This document shows, piece after piece, positions 9,222 to 17,354 of a stretch of DNA of 53,278 nt (position 1 is the first letter of the stretch; every line of letters begins with the position of its first letter). Made by a program: the position numbers and the translations under genes. This stretch comes from Lysobacterales bacterium (GTDB taxonomy: Bacteria; Pseudomonadota; Gammaproteobacteria; Xanthomonadales; Xanthomonadaceae): assembly GCA_019510195.1 (NCBI GenBank), contig JAEKKW010000062.1:1-53278 (forward strand), given 5' to 3'. Under the pieces are notes generated by a model, which saw only the letters and a list, made by a program, of their open reading frames with translations, did not search any database and was not told the DNA's origin.

Positions 9222-9710
9222 TCAGCGTGGCAGCAAGTCCCGCGTGAACGCCATCGTCGCGTTCGAACCATCCTTGCGCACATCGATCCTGAACTGCACG
9301 CTCGCAGGCGGCTTGGCTCCAACGGTCGCGATGTAATCCGTCATCCCGTCGGTGGTGATCGCGCGCAACGGCAACGGAGCAAGTGCATCCGGCAACACCG
9401 CCGATTGCACGGTCAGCTGCACTGCATCGGTGGCCACGCCATTGCCATGGCTGTCGCGCACCGTCACCAGCAGGAACAACGCGTCGCTTTCGCGCGCGAT
9501 GCCATAGCGGCGCGCGCTGATCTCGTTGAGATCGCTGCTGAGGATCGTCGATGCGTGGATGACCACGCCATCGACTGTCGCTTCCGCCGACGCGTTGGTG
9601 GCGGCACTGGCCGCAGTTGCCGCCGGTGCCTGCGCATCATGCGGGGTGGTGGTGTTGCTGCACGATGCGAGCACCAGTGCTGCGGCAACGATGAAATGAC
9701 GTGCGTTCAT
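9222..9710 (-). CDS. DUF4426-family lipoprotein
   Basis: A 162-residue protein. It begins with a lipoprotein signal: hydrophobic residues 5-14, then the lipobox LASC with Cys17 as the lipidated residue, followed by an Ala/Thr-rich tether. The rest matches the DUF4426 pattern (VVIHASTILSSDLNEISARRYG, then a short beta-rich body with DALFLLVTV). The function of the family is unknown. Members often follow proC in pseudomonads and xanthomonads, as here, where the start overlaps proC by 4 bp. Envelope location is predicted. Confidence 0.85.
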   Translation of the reverse strand: MNARHFIVAAALVLASCSNTTTPHDAQAPAATAASAATNASAEATVDGVVIHASTILSSDLNEISARRYGIARESDALFLLVTVRDSHGNGVATDAVQLTVQSAVLPDALAPLPLRAITTDGMTDYIATVGAKPPASVQFRIDVRKDGSNATMAFTRDLLPR

Positions 9711-10555
9711 GCCGGTTCCCCATCATTGGCGGCGGAGAGTTCGGCACCGCGAATGCGCGCGGCGTGGATGGCGTCCCGGACCAGCGGCCGGAATCCGCCT
9801 GCCTCGAACGTGTGGATCGCGGCTTCGGTGGTGCCCTTCGGCGATGTCACCCGGTGGCGCAATTCCGCGGCGGTTTCGCGGCTCTCGTTGAGCATGCGCG
9901 CGGCGCCGAACATGGTCTGCGCGACCGGCACGCGTGCCTGTCCGGGCGCGAGGCCTTCGGCTTCGGCGGCGGACTGCATCGCCTCGGCGAGCAGGAACAG
10001 ATAGGCCGGACCGCTGCCGGAGACGGCGGTGACCGCATCCATCAGCGATTCGTCTTCCAGCCAGATCGTCGGGCCGGCGGCGTGCATCAAGGCATCGGCC
10101 TGCGCGTGCTGCTCCCTGGTGACTTCGCGATTGGCGAACAATCCGGTGATGCCGGCGCGCAGCAATGCCGGCGTGTTGGGCATGGTGCGCACGATCGGCA
10201 ATGTCGCGCCGAACCAGCGCGCGAGCTGTGCGGTGGTGATGCCGGCGGCGATCGACACCACCAGTGGATGCTGCATCGCTGCGACCGCCGCGAGACCGGC
10301 GCAGACCTCGTGCATCACCTGCGGCTTGGTCGCCAGCACCCAGACGGATGCATCCGTCGCCGCTGCGATGGCATCACCGTGGACATGGACGCCGAAGTCG
10401 CGATGCAGCGCTTCGCGCAGTTCCGCCACGGGCTCGGCGACGTGGATGCAGGCGGGATCGCTGCCGTGCGCGATCAACCCGCCGATCAGGCTGCGCGCCA
10501 TGTTGCCGCCCCCAATGAAGGCGATGACGGTGTGGGTGGATGAGGTGTTGGGCAT
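9707..10555 (-). CDS. proC: Pyrroline-5-carboxylate reductase
   Basis: ProC reduces 1-pyrroline-5-carboxylate to L-proline with NAD(P)H, the last step of proline synthesis. The 282-residue protein has the Rossmann motif FIGGGNMA at residues 13-20, the KPQ motif (ATKPQVM), the TMPNTPALL segment, and the family signature region around VSGSGPAY. It lies 71 bp downstream of yggS, in the same direction, and overlaps the following DUF4426 lipoprotein gene by 4 bp. The yggS-proC pairing is conserved across many proteobacteria. Confidence 0.97.
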   Translation of the reverse strand: MPNTSSTHTVIAFIGGGNMARSLIGGLIAHGSDPACIHVAEPVAELREALHRDFGVHVHGDAIAAATDASVWVLATKPQVMHEVCAGLAAVAAMQHPLVVSIAAGITTAQLARWFGATLPIVRTMPNTPALLRAGITGLFANREVTREQHAQADALMHAAGPTIWLEDESLMDAVTAVSGSGPAYLFLLAEAMQSAAEAEGLAPGQARVPVAQTMFGAARMLNESRETAAELRHRVTSPKGTTEAAIHTFEAGGFRPLVRDAIHAARIRGAELSAANDGEPA

Positions 10556-10626
10556 GGCGGTTTCCGAATGGCCCCGTGGCGTGCGAGTGTGAACGATTTG
10601 CGGTGAACGCGGCGCGGCGATGCCCG

Positions 10627-11307
10627 CTAATCGCGCTTGCCGAACAGTGCGGTGCCGATCCGCACCATGGTCGAACCTTCCGCGATCGCCAGTCCCGCGT
10701 CCTCGCTCATGCCCAATGACAATGTGTCCATGCCGGGATGGTCGGCTTGCAGGCGATCGAACAGTTCGCGCGTGCGCCGGAACGCCTGTCGCCGCAATTC
10801 GAAATCGGGGTGTGGCGCCGGGATCGCCATCAGTCCGCGCAGGGCCAGGTTGGGATGGCGGGCGATGGCGACACAGAGATCGCCGGCCTCATCGACGCTG
10901 CATCCCGACTTGCTGTTCTCGTCATCGACATTGACCTGGACCAGCAGGTTCAGCGGCGGCAGCCCGGTCGCACGTTCGCGGGCGAGGGCTTCGACCAGCC
11001 GCAGCCGGTCCACCGACTGCACCCAGTCGAAATGACGGGCGGCTTCGCGCGCCTTGTTGGTCTGGAGATGGCCGATCAGATGCCACTCGATGTCGTCCAG
11101 CCGGGCCAGCTCGGCCTGCTTGACCATCGCCTCCTGTACATAGTTCTCGCCGAAGGCCCGCTGCCCGGCGGCGTGGACGGCGGCGATCGCGGCTGCAGGC
11201 TGGCGCTTGCTGACCGCCAGCAGGCGTGGCGCCGAGCGTCCGAGGCGTGACGCCGTGGCCTGCAAGTCTGCGAGGAGATCGTGGTGGCGCTGTTCGATCG
11301 ATGACAT
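10627..11307 (-). CDS. yggS: YggS/PLPBP family pyridoxal 5'-phosphate homeostasis protein
   Basis: A 226-residue protein with a single TIM-barrel domain of the alanine-racemase fold. The PLP-lysine is Lys34 in LLAVSKRQP. Other family motifs are FGENYVQEA, EWHLIGHLQTNK, LMAIPAP (usually GLMxIxP), LSLGMSEDA and the phosphate-binding MVRIGTALFG. The family has no proven catalysis; it binds PLP and buffers PLP and amino/keto-acid balance. It diverges from pilT across 84 bp and precedes proC, which is its usual setting. Confidence 0.96.
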   Translation of the reverse strand: MSSIEQRHHDLLADLQATASRLGRSAPRLLAVSKRQPAAAIAAVHAAGQRAFGENYVQEAMVKQAELARLDDIEWHLIGHLQTNKAREAARHFDWVQSVDRLRLVEALARERATGLPPLNLLVQVNVDDENSKSGCSVDEAGDLCVAIARHPNLALRGLMAIPAPHPDFELRRQAFRRTRELFDRLQADHPGMDTLSLGMSEDAGLAIAEGSTMVRIGTALFGKRD

Positions 11308-11336
11308 GTGAAGTTTTCGTCAAGACGGGGTAGCAT
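11308..11336 (+). promoter_or_regulatory. Possible sigma70-like promoter of pilT
   Basis: GTGAAG (11308-11313) and TAGCAT (11331-11336) are separated by 17 bp in the yggS-pilT gap. Each box matches the consensus only partly (-10: four of six). The position, about 55 bp before the pilT ATG, is reasonable. It is weak on sequence alone. Confidence 0.25.
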
Positions 11337-11391
11337 GCCGGAAAGCCGGGGCCCGTCATGGTGCCCCCATTCGCAACTAGTGGGGAATGGG

Positions 11392-12429
11392 ATGGATATT
11401 GCCGAGCTGCTGGCGTTTTCGGTCAAGAACAAGGCGTCCGACCTGCATCTGTCGGCCGGCCTGCCGCCGATGATCCGCGTCGACGGTGACGTCCGCCGCA
11501 TCAATATCCCGCCGCTGGAACACAAGCAGGTCCATGCGCTGATGTACGACATCATGTCGGACAAGCAGCGTCGCGATTACGAAGAGTTCCTGGAAACCGA
11601 CTTCTCGTTCGAGATCCCCGGCCTGGCGCGCTTCCGCGTCAACGCCTTCACCCAGAACCGCGGCGCGGCCGGCGTGTTCCGTACCATTCCCTCGGAAGTG
11701 CTGAGCCTGGACCAGCTCGGCTGCCCCCCGATCTTCCGCGAGCTGATCGAACAGCCGCAGGGCCTGATCCTGGTGACCGGCCCGACCGGTTCCGGCAAGT
11801 CGACGACGCTGGCGGCGATGGTCGACCACATCAACAAGAACGAATACGGCCACATCCTCTCGGTCGAGGATCCGATCGAATTCGTGCACCAGTCGCAGAA
11901 GTGCCTGATCAACCAGCGCGAGGTGCATCGCGATACACACGGCTTCAACGAGGCGCTGCGTTCGGCGCTGCGCGAGGATCCCGACTACATCCTGGTCGGC
12001 GAGTTGCGCGACCTCGAAACCATCCGCCTGGCGCTGACCGCGGCGGAAACCGGCCACCTGGTATTCGCGACCCTGCACACCTCGAGCGCGGCCAAGACCA
12101 TCGACCGCGTGATCGACGTGTTCCCCGCCGGCGAGAAGCCGATGGTGCGTTCGATGCTGTCGGAATCGCTGCGCGCGGTGATCTCGCAGTCGCTGCTGAA
12201 GAAGGTCGGCGGCGGCCGCGTTGCCGCGCACGAAATCATGGTCGGCGTGCCGGCCATCCGCAACCTGATCCGCGAGGACAAGGTGGCGCAGATGTATTCG
12301 GCGATCCAGACCGGCCAGGCGCAGGGCATGCAGACGCTCGACCAGTGCCTGCAGGACTTGGTGAAGCGCAACATCGTGCCGCGCGCGCAAGCACGCGAGT
12401 ACGCCAAGGACAAGAAGATTTTCGATTGA
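11392..12429 (+). CDS. pilT: Type IV pilus retraction ATPase PilT
   Basis: PilT is the hexameric ATPase that depolymerises type IV pili and powers twitching. Its 345 residues are the standard length. It has an N-terminal PAS-like domain (KASDLHLSAG), Walker A GPTGSGKS at 130-137, the Asp box (SVEDPIEF), Walker B (DPDYILVGELRD), the His box (TGHLVFATLHTSSA) and the retraction-specific motif AIRNLIRE near the C-terminus. ATG 11392 matches the family N-terminus MDIAELL and follows a GGGGAA ribosome-binding sequence; an upstream in-frame ATG at 11308 would add non-conserved residues. pilU follows 22 bp later. Confidence 0.98.
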   Translation: MDIAELLAFSVKNKASDLHLSAGLPPMIRVDGDVRRINIPPLEHKQVHALMYDIMSDKQRRDYEEFLETDFSFEIPGLARFRVNAFTQNRGAAGVFRTIPSEVLSLDQLGCPPIFRELIEQPQGLILVTGPTGSGKSTTLAAMVDHINKNEYGHILSVEDPIEFVHQSQKCLINQREVHRDTHGFNEALRSALREDPDYILVGELRDLETIRLALTAAETGHLVFATLHTSSAAKTIDRVIDVFPAGEKPMVRSMLSESLRAVISQSLLKKVGGGRVAAHEIMVGVPAIRNLIREDKVAQMYSAIQTGQAQGMQTLDQCLQDLVKRNIVPRAQAREYAKDKKIFD

Positions 12430-12451
12430 TGTTCCCTCCGGAGCTCCCCCG

Positions 12452-13588
12452 ATGCCCACTACTCCGACCGACCTGACCAATTTCCTCCGCCTGATGGCGC
12501 AGCAGCGCGCGTCCGACCTCTTCGTCACCGCCGGCATGATCCCGTCGATGAAGGTGGCCGGCAAACTGCAGCCGGTCGGTGGCGATCCGCTGACCCCGCA
12601 GGAAAGCCGCGACCTGGTGCTGTCGGTGATGAACCCGATGCAGCGCGAGGAGTTCGAGAAGACCCACGAATGCAACTTCGCCATCGGCCTTGCCGGCGTG
12701 GGGCGGTTCCGCGTCTCGGCGTTCTACCAGCGCAACCAGGTCGGCATGGTGTTGCGCCGGATCGAGATGAAGATCCCGACCATCGAGGAGCTGATGCTGC
12801 CGCCGGTGATGAAGACGCTGGCGATGACCAAGCGCGGCATCGTGCTGTTCGTCGGCGCGACCGGTTCGGGCAAGTCGACCTCGCTGGCGGCGCTGATCGG
12901 CTATCGCAACAAGAATTCCTCGGGCCACATCATCACCATCGAGGACCCGATCGAATTCGTGCATCGCCACGAAGGCTGCATCATCACCCAGCGCGAAGTC
13001 GGCGTGGATACCGACAGCTGGGACAATGCCCTCAAGAACACCCTGCGCCAGGCGCCGGACGTCATCATGATCGGTGAAATCCGCACCCGCGAGGGCATGG
13101 ACCACGCCATCGCGTTCGCCGAAACCGGCCACCTGGTGCTGGCGACACTGCATGCCAACAACGCCAACCAGGCGATGGACCGCATCATCAACTTCTTCCC
13201 GGAAGAACGCCGCAACCAGTTGCTGATGGACCTGTCGCTGAACCTCAAGGGCGTGGTTGCCCAGCAGCTGGTCCCGACCGTCGACGGCAAGGGCCGCCGT
13301 GCCGCGCTGGAAATCCTCCTCGGCACGCCGCTGGTGCAGGACTACCTGCGCGACGGCGAGATCCACAAGCTGAAGGAAGTGATGAAGGATTCGACCCAGC
13401 AGGGCATGAAGACCTTCGACCAGGCGCTGTTCGAGCTCTACCAGGGCGGCAACATCAGCTACGAGGACGCACTGCGCTTCGCCGACTCGCAGAACGAGGT
13501 GCGCCTGAAGATCAAGCTGGCCCAGGGTGGCGACGCGCGCACGCTGGCGCAGGGGTTGGACGGGGTCGAAATCTCCGAAGTCCGATAG
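12452..13588 (+). CDS. pilU: PilT-like accessory retraction ATPase PilU
   Basis: PilU is a PilT paralogue that works with PilT in pilus retraction, especially under load. The 378-residue protein begins with a SDLFVTAG N-domain and has Walker A GATGSGKS at 135-142, the Asp box ITIEDPIEF, Walker B DVIMIGEIRT and the His box TGHLVLATLHANNA. It carries the longer C-terminal tail typical of PilU, ending after KLAQGGDARTLAQG. A GGAG sequence precedes the ATG. It is co-directional with pilT (22 bp gap), and yqgE follows after 9 bp. Confidence 0.97.
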   Translation: MPTTPTDLTNFLRLMAQQRASDLFVTAGMIPSMKVAGKLQPVGGDPLTPQESRDLVLSVMNPMQREEFEKTHECNFAIGLAGVGRFRVSAFYQRNQVGMVLRRIEMKIPTIEELMLPPVMKTLAMTKRGIVLFVGATGSGKSTSLAALIGYRNKNSSGHIITIEDPIEFVHRHEGCIITQREVGVDTDSWDNALKNTLRQAPDVIMIGEIRTREGMDHAIAFAETGHLVLATLHANNANQAMDRIINFFPEERRNQLLMDLSLNLKGVVAQQLVPTVDGKGRRAALEILLGTPLVQDYLRDGEIHKLKEVMKDSTQQGMKTFDQALFELYQGGNISYEDALRFADSQNEVRLKIKLAQGGDARTLAQGLDGVEISEVR

Positions 13589-13597
13589 AATGGGGCC

Positions 13598-14176
13598 ATG
13601 CCCCGTGATATCCCGACCGGACCGAACTCGCTGGCCAATCAGCTGCTGGTGGCGGTCCCGGCCCTCGAAGACCCCACTTTCTCGCGCACGGTCGCGCTGA
13701 TCTGCCAGCACGACCAGAACGGGGCGATGGGCATCGTGGTCAATCGCCCGTCCGACATGCTCCTCGGTGAGTTGCTGCAGCAGATCCAGGTCACCACCGG
13801 TGACGAGATCCTGCGCATGCACCACGTGCTGGCCGGTGGCCCGGTGCATCCCGAACGCGGCTTCGTGCTCCATGATGGCGAGCAGGACTGGGATTCGAGC
13901 TTCGCGCTCGGCAACGGCCTGGCACTGACCACCTCGCGCGACGTGCTGGAATCGCTGGCCTCGGGCGCCGGTCCGGAACGCGCGCTGGTCGCGCTCGGTT
14001 GCGCCAGTTGGGGGCCGGGCCAGCTTGAACAGGAAATCACCGAAAACAGCTGGATCACCGTGCCCGCGGACAACGATCTGCTGTTCACCACGCCACTGGA
14101 ATCGCGCTGGCAGGCCGCAGCCGGTCGCCTCGGCGTCGATCTGATGCAGATGACCGGTTATTCCGGTCGCGCCTGA
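13598..14176 (+). CDS. yqgE: YqgE/AlgH family protein
   Basis: A 192-residue protein with the UPF0301/DUF179 pattern: [39 protein letters not shown], the segment [16 protein letters not shown], and [16 protein letters not shown] followed by NSW. The function is not settled; AlgH was linked to alginate regulation in Pseudomonas. It is normally followed by ruvX, and it is here too, one base downstream, but that ruvX is incomplete. Confidence 0.95.
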   Translation: MPRDIPTGPNSLANQLLVAVPALEDPTFSRTVALICQHDQNGAMGIVVNRPSDMLLGELLQQIQVTTGDEILRMHHVLAGGPVHPERGFVLHDGEQDWDSSFALGNGLALTTSRDVLESLASGAGPERALVALGCASWGPGQLEQEITENSWITVPADNDLLFTTPLESRWQAAAGRLGVDLMQMTGYSGRA

Positions 14177-14177
14177 C

Positions 14178-14510
14178 GTGATCAGGACCGACGGCACAGT
14201 GCTCGGCTTCGATGTCGGCAAGCGCCGTATCGGCGTCGCGGTCGGCAGTGCGGTCAGTGGCGGTGCACGCCCGATCGCGGTGGTCGACGTCCACGACGGC
14301 GTGATCGACTGGAAGGCGATCGACAAGTTGATCCGCGAATGGCTGCCCGCGGGCCTGGTGGTGGGCGATCCGCTCACGCTGGCCGGCGACGACCAGCCGA
14401 TCCGCAAGTTCGCCCAGCAATTCGCACGCGATATCGCGGCGCGCAGCAAGCGTGAATTGGTGATGATGGAGGAGCGTTCGAGCTCGAGTCCCGGTTCCCG
14501 GAGTAACGAC
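14178..14510 (+). pseudogene. ruvX: RuvX/YqgF remnant fused in frame to pyrB
   Basis: The first ~103 residues of the open frame match RuvX (YqgF), the RNase H-like protein implicated in 16S rRNA 5'-end maturation and Holliday-junction resolution. They show GFDVGKRRIGVAVG with catalytic Asp12, DWKAIDKLIREW, VVGDPLTLAGDDQP, and EERSSS in place of the usual DER(L/S)(S/T)(T/S). The match stops there. The last ~35-50 residues of the domain, including the third catalytic Asp (KVDSASAV in E. coli YqgF), are absent. The frame runs straight into aspartate carbamoyltransferase with no stop. The GTG start at 14178 follows the yqgE stop by one base. A 10-bp direct repeat GTGATGATGG (14460-14469 and 14511-14520) brackets the truncation point. 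A functional RuvX here seems unlikely. Confidence 0.75.
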
Positions 14511-15428
14511 GTGATGATGGGTGGACAACACTTGCTGACGCTGGAAGGCATGCCGCGCGGGGATCTCGAAACACTGCTCGGGCGTGCGCAACAATTCGTG
14601 CAGGGAATGGATGCGCGCGAACGCCTGGCCGGAGTCGCGGTATGCACGCTGTTCTTCGAGGCGTCGACACGCACGCGCCTGAGTTTCCAGCGCGCGGCGC
14701 AGCGATTGGGCGCCGACGTGCTGAATTTCGATGCGGCGACGTCATCCGCCACCAAGGGTGAAACCGACGCCGATACCCTGCGCACCATCGAGGCGATGGG
14801 CGTGCGCGGTTTCATCATCCGCCATCGCGAAGACGGCGCGGTGGCGCGCCTGTCCGGGGTGGTGCGGCCGGAGACGAAGCTGATCAATGCCGGCGACGGC
14901 CGCAGCCAGCATCCGACGCAGGGCCTGCTCGACATGCTGACCATCCGCCAGGCCCGGGGCGACGACTTTTCGAAATTGAAGATCGCGATCGTCGGCGACA
15001 TGGCGCACTCGCGGGTGGCACGCAGCGATCTCTGCGCATTGCGTGCGCTCGGCGCGGGAGATATCCGCGTGTGCGCGCCGCCGTCGCTGCTGCCGGATGC
15101 GCAGACCCTGCAAGGGTGCACGGTGGAGGCCGATGTCGACAAGGCGGTCGCCGGCGCCGATGTGGTGATGACGTTGCGCCTGCAGCGTGAACGCATGCAG
15201 GAAGGGCTGGTGGCCTCGCTCGAGGACTACCATCGCGATTACGGCATCACCACCGGGCGCATGAAGCTGGCGCGGCCGGATGCGGTGGTGATGCATCCGG
15301 GCCCGATGAATCGCGGCGTCGAGATCAGCGATGAGGTCGCCGATGGCGCGCAGTCGCTGATCCTGCGCCAGGTCGCGAATGGTGTTGCGGTGCGGATGGC
15401 GGTGCTGGAAGCGGCGTTGGCCGTGTAA
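14178..15428 (+). CDS. pyrB: Aspartate carbamoyltransferase, open frame fused to a truncated RuvX N-terminus
   Basis: The ATCase part catalyses carbamoyl phosphate plus aspartate to carbamoyl aspartate, the committed step of pyrimidine synthesis. It starts at about residue 117 of the 416-residue frame (HLLTLEGMPRGDL). It carries the carbamoyl-phosphate loop EASTRTRLSF, KGETDADT, the DGRSQHPTQGLLD motif and the C-terminal HPGPMNRGVEI. From the in-frame GTG 14511 or ATG 14514/14517 it would be about 302-304 residues, close to a normal PyrB. CCGGAG at 14498-14503 lies seven to ten bases before these codons, so independent initiation is plausible. It is unclear whether the cell makes the 416-residue fusion, separate PyrB, or both. 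The gene ends one base before the convergent trpA stop. Confidence 0.9.
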   Translation: MIRTDGTVLGFDVGKRRIGVAVGSAVSGGARPIAVVDVHDGVIDWKAIDKLIREWLPAGLVVGDPLTLAGDDQPIRKFAQQFARDIAARSKRELVMMEERSSSSPGSRSNDVMMGGQHLLTLEGMPRGDLETLLGRAQQFVQGMDARERLAGVAVCTLFFEASTRTRLSFQRAAQRLGADVLNFDAATSSATKGETDADTLRTIEAMGVRGFIIRHREDGAVARLSGVVRPETKLINAGDGRSQHPTQGLLDMLTIRQARGDDFSKLKIAIVGDMAHSRVARSDLCALRALGAGDIRVCAPPSLLPDAQTLQGCTVEADVDKAVAGADVVMTLRLQRERMQEGLVASLEDYHRDYGITTGRMKLARPDAVVMHPGPMNRGVEISDEVADGAQSLILRQVANGVAVRMAVLEAALAV

Positions 15429-16169
15429 TCAGGCAAGCGCCGCAAACACCTCGCCGGCGGACTTCCCATCCGCCAATGCCTGCACCAGCGCGGTGCCGAC
15501 CACCGGGGTCGCGCCCATCGCGCGGATGCTCGCCAGCGCCCGGGGTTCCGACAATCCGAACCCGACTGCGAGTGGGCGATCAGTGATCGTGTTCAGTGCG
15601 GCCACGCGTTCGGCGATCGGCGCGAAATCGCGGGTGCCTTCGCCGGTGATGCCGAGGCGCGCGACGACGTAGGCGAACCGTTGCGCGAAGGGCGATGACG
15701 GGCCGGGATCGGCGCGTTCGGCGAGCAATTGCCTTGCCCGTTCGATGGATGTCGTCGGCGACAGCAGTGGCACGATCGGATAGCCGGCATCGCGCAAGGA
15801 GGCCTCGAATTCCGGTTCCTCGCCGAAGGGAAGATCGACGATCAAGAGTGAACGCACCGGCGTCTTGCGCAGAAGTTCGATCAGGCGAGTGCTGCCGATC
15901 TGCAGCAACGGATTGAGGTAGGTGAACAGCACGACATCGGGGCTGTCGCTGATCGTCGCCAGTTCTCGCAATACGCATGCGGCGGTGACGCCGCGTTCGA
16001 TCGCGCGTTGCGCGGCGGCTTGCAGTGCCGGGCCATCGGCGATCGGATCGGAATGCGGCACACCGACTTCTATGGTGGAAATGCCGGCGGCTTTGGCCGC
16101 ACGCAACAGTCCGGCGAGCGAATCGACGGAAGGATCGCCGGCCATGACGAAGGGAAGCAGGCGATCCAT
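15429..16169 (-). CDS. trpA: Tryptophan synthase alpha subunit, short N-terminus
   Basis: TrpA cleaves indole-3-glycerol phosphate to indole and glyceraldehyde 3-phosphate, and indole is channelled to TrpB. The 246 residues include the catalytic Glu34 (equivalent to E. coli Glu49, in IEVGVPHSDP) and Asp45 (equivalent to Asp60, in ADGP). The phosphate-binding end is GFGLSEPRAL...VVGTALVQAL. About 15 residues of the usual N-terminal helix are missing: the chain starts at MDRLLPFVMAGDPS, which normally begins near residue 16-20. TYLNPLLQ replaces the more usual MGY.NP. The start abuts the trpB stop. It is the last gene of the trp operon and ends against pyrB with no gap. Confidence 0.93.
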   Translation of the reverse strand: MDRLLPFVMAGDPSVDSLAGLLRAAKAAGISTIEVGVPHSDPIADGPALQAAAQRAIERGVTAACVLRELATISDSPDVVLFTYLNPLLQIGSTRLIELLRKTPVRSLLIVDLPFGEEPEFEASLRDAGYPIVPLLSPTTSIERARQLLAERADPGPSSPFAQRFAYVVARLGITGEGTRDFAPIAERVAALNTITDRPLAVGFGLSEPRALASIRAMGATPVVGTALVQALADGKSAGEVFAALA

Positions 16170-17354
16170 TCAGAGCTCCAGACGTGAACGGTAGGTGGAA
16201 AGATCCTTGTCGCCGCGACCGGACAGGCCGAGCAACACGCTGCGGGCGCCATCGCGGGCGAGATCGCGCAAGCGCGCAAGGGCATGGCTGGATTCGAGTG
16301 CGGGGAGAATGCCTTCGAGCGCGCACAGCTCACGCGCGGCGGCGAGCGCCTCGTCGTCGCTGGCGCGCCAGACATCGATGCGACCTTCGTCGGCCCAGGC
16401 CGCGAGTTCCGGGCCGAGTGCGGGGTAGTCGAGGCCCGCGCTGACCGACGAGGTTTCGGCGGTATGGCCGGCATCGTCCTGCAACAGCAGCGTGCGGCAA
16501 CCGTGCAGCACGCCGACGCGCCCGCCACCGACGCGCGCGGCATGTTCGCCCAATGCGCTGCCATGCCCTCCCGCTTCGACCACGACACGACGCAGCGTGT
16601 CATCGAGGAAGGGCCTGATCAGACCGGAGCTGTTGCTGCCACCGCCGACGCAGGCGATCACGGCATCGGGCAGCGATCCATGGCGTTCGAGGATCTGCGC
16701 GCGTGCTTCGTCGCCGATCACGGTCTGGAAACTGCGGACGATGGTCGGGAACGGATGTGGGCCGAGTGCGGAACCGAGCACGTAGTGCGCGCGATCGCAG
16801 CGTGCGGCCCAGGCGCGCAATGCGGCGTTCACCGCTTCCTTCAGCGTGCCCTGGCCACTGTCGACGGCTTCGACGGTGGCGCCGAACATGCGCATGCGGA
16901 ACACATTCGGCGCCTGGCGTTCCATGTCGGTGCGGCCCATGTAGACCGTGCAGGGCAGGCCGAGTCGCGCGCACGCGGCGGCGGTGGCGACGCCATGCTG
17001 GCCGGCGCCGGTCTCGGCGATGATCTCGTGCTTGTCCATGCGCTTCGCCAGCAGCACCTGCGCGATCGCGTTGTTGATCTTGTGCGCGCCGGTATGGCAC
17101 TGGTCTTCGCGCTTGAGGTAGAGATGTTCGAGACCGACCACTTTGGCGAGCCGCGGCGCCGATGTCAGCGCCGTCGGGCGGCCGACGAAATCGCGCAACT
17201 GTTCGGCGAGTTCGCGCACGAATTCAGGATCGTTGATCGCGGCGACGAACGCGTTTTCCAGTTCCAGCAGCGGCGTCATCAATGTTTCCGGCGCATAGCA
17301 GCCACCGAAACCGGCGCGGCCAAAGCGGGTGGGAAGTTCAAAGCGTGCAGGCAT
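16170..17354 (-). CDS. trpB: Tryptophan synthase beta subunit
   Basis: TrpB condenses indole with serine to tryptophan using PLP. The 394-residue protein has the PLP-lysine Lys92 in HTGAHKINNA, and AETGAGQHGVA, the phosphate-binding GGGSNSSGL (usually GGGSNA.G), SAGLDYP and SGRGDKDLSTY. Phrases such as RQAPNVFRMRMFGATV and GSALGPHPFP resemble, from memory, TrpB proteins of Bacteroidetes more than the usual xanthomonad type (which reads RQ..NV.RM with GT..GP.P). That is an impression to be tested by phylogeny. Its ATG at 17354 lies inside the end of trpF (17-bp overlap), pointing to translational coupling. Confidence 0.95.
   Translation of the reverse strand: MPARFELPTRFGRAGFGGCYAPETLMTPLLELENAFVAAINDPEFVRELAEQLRDFVGRPTALTSAPRLAKVVGLEHLYLKREDQCHTGAHKINNAIAQVLLAKRMDKHEIIAETGAGQHGVATAAACARLGLPCTVYMGRTDMERQAPNVFRMRMFGATVEAVDSGQGTLKEAVNAALRAWAARCDRAHYVLGSALGPHPFPTIVRSFQTVIGDEARAQILERHGSLPDAVIACVGGGSNSSGLIRPFLDDTLRRVVVEAGGHGSALGEHAARVGGGRVGVLHGCRTLLLQDDAGHTAETSSVSAGLDYPALGPELAAWADEGRIDVWRASDDEALAAARELCALEGILPALESSHALARLRDLARDGARSVLLGLSGRGDKDLSTYRSRLEL

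Noticed and set aside
9216-9227. Palindrome CGCTGATCAGCG at the convergent btuF-like/DUF4426 junction as a terminator
   Set aside because: As a hairpin it has only a 4-bp stem and no T-run, so it is too weak to call.
12236-15196. 986-codon minus-strand open frame opposite pilT/pilU/yqgE/pyrB
   Set aside because: It spans several real, conserved plus-strand genes and has a low-complexity composition without domains.
17338-17354. Possible trpF-trpB frameshift because of the 17-bp overlap
   Set aside because: Both proteins have normal ends in their own frames and a good ATG for trpB, so this is an ordinary coupled overlap.
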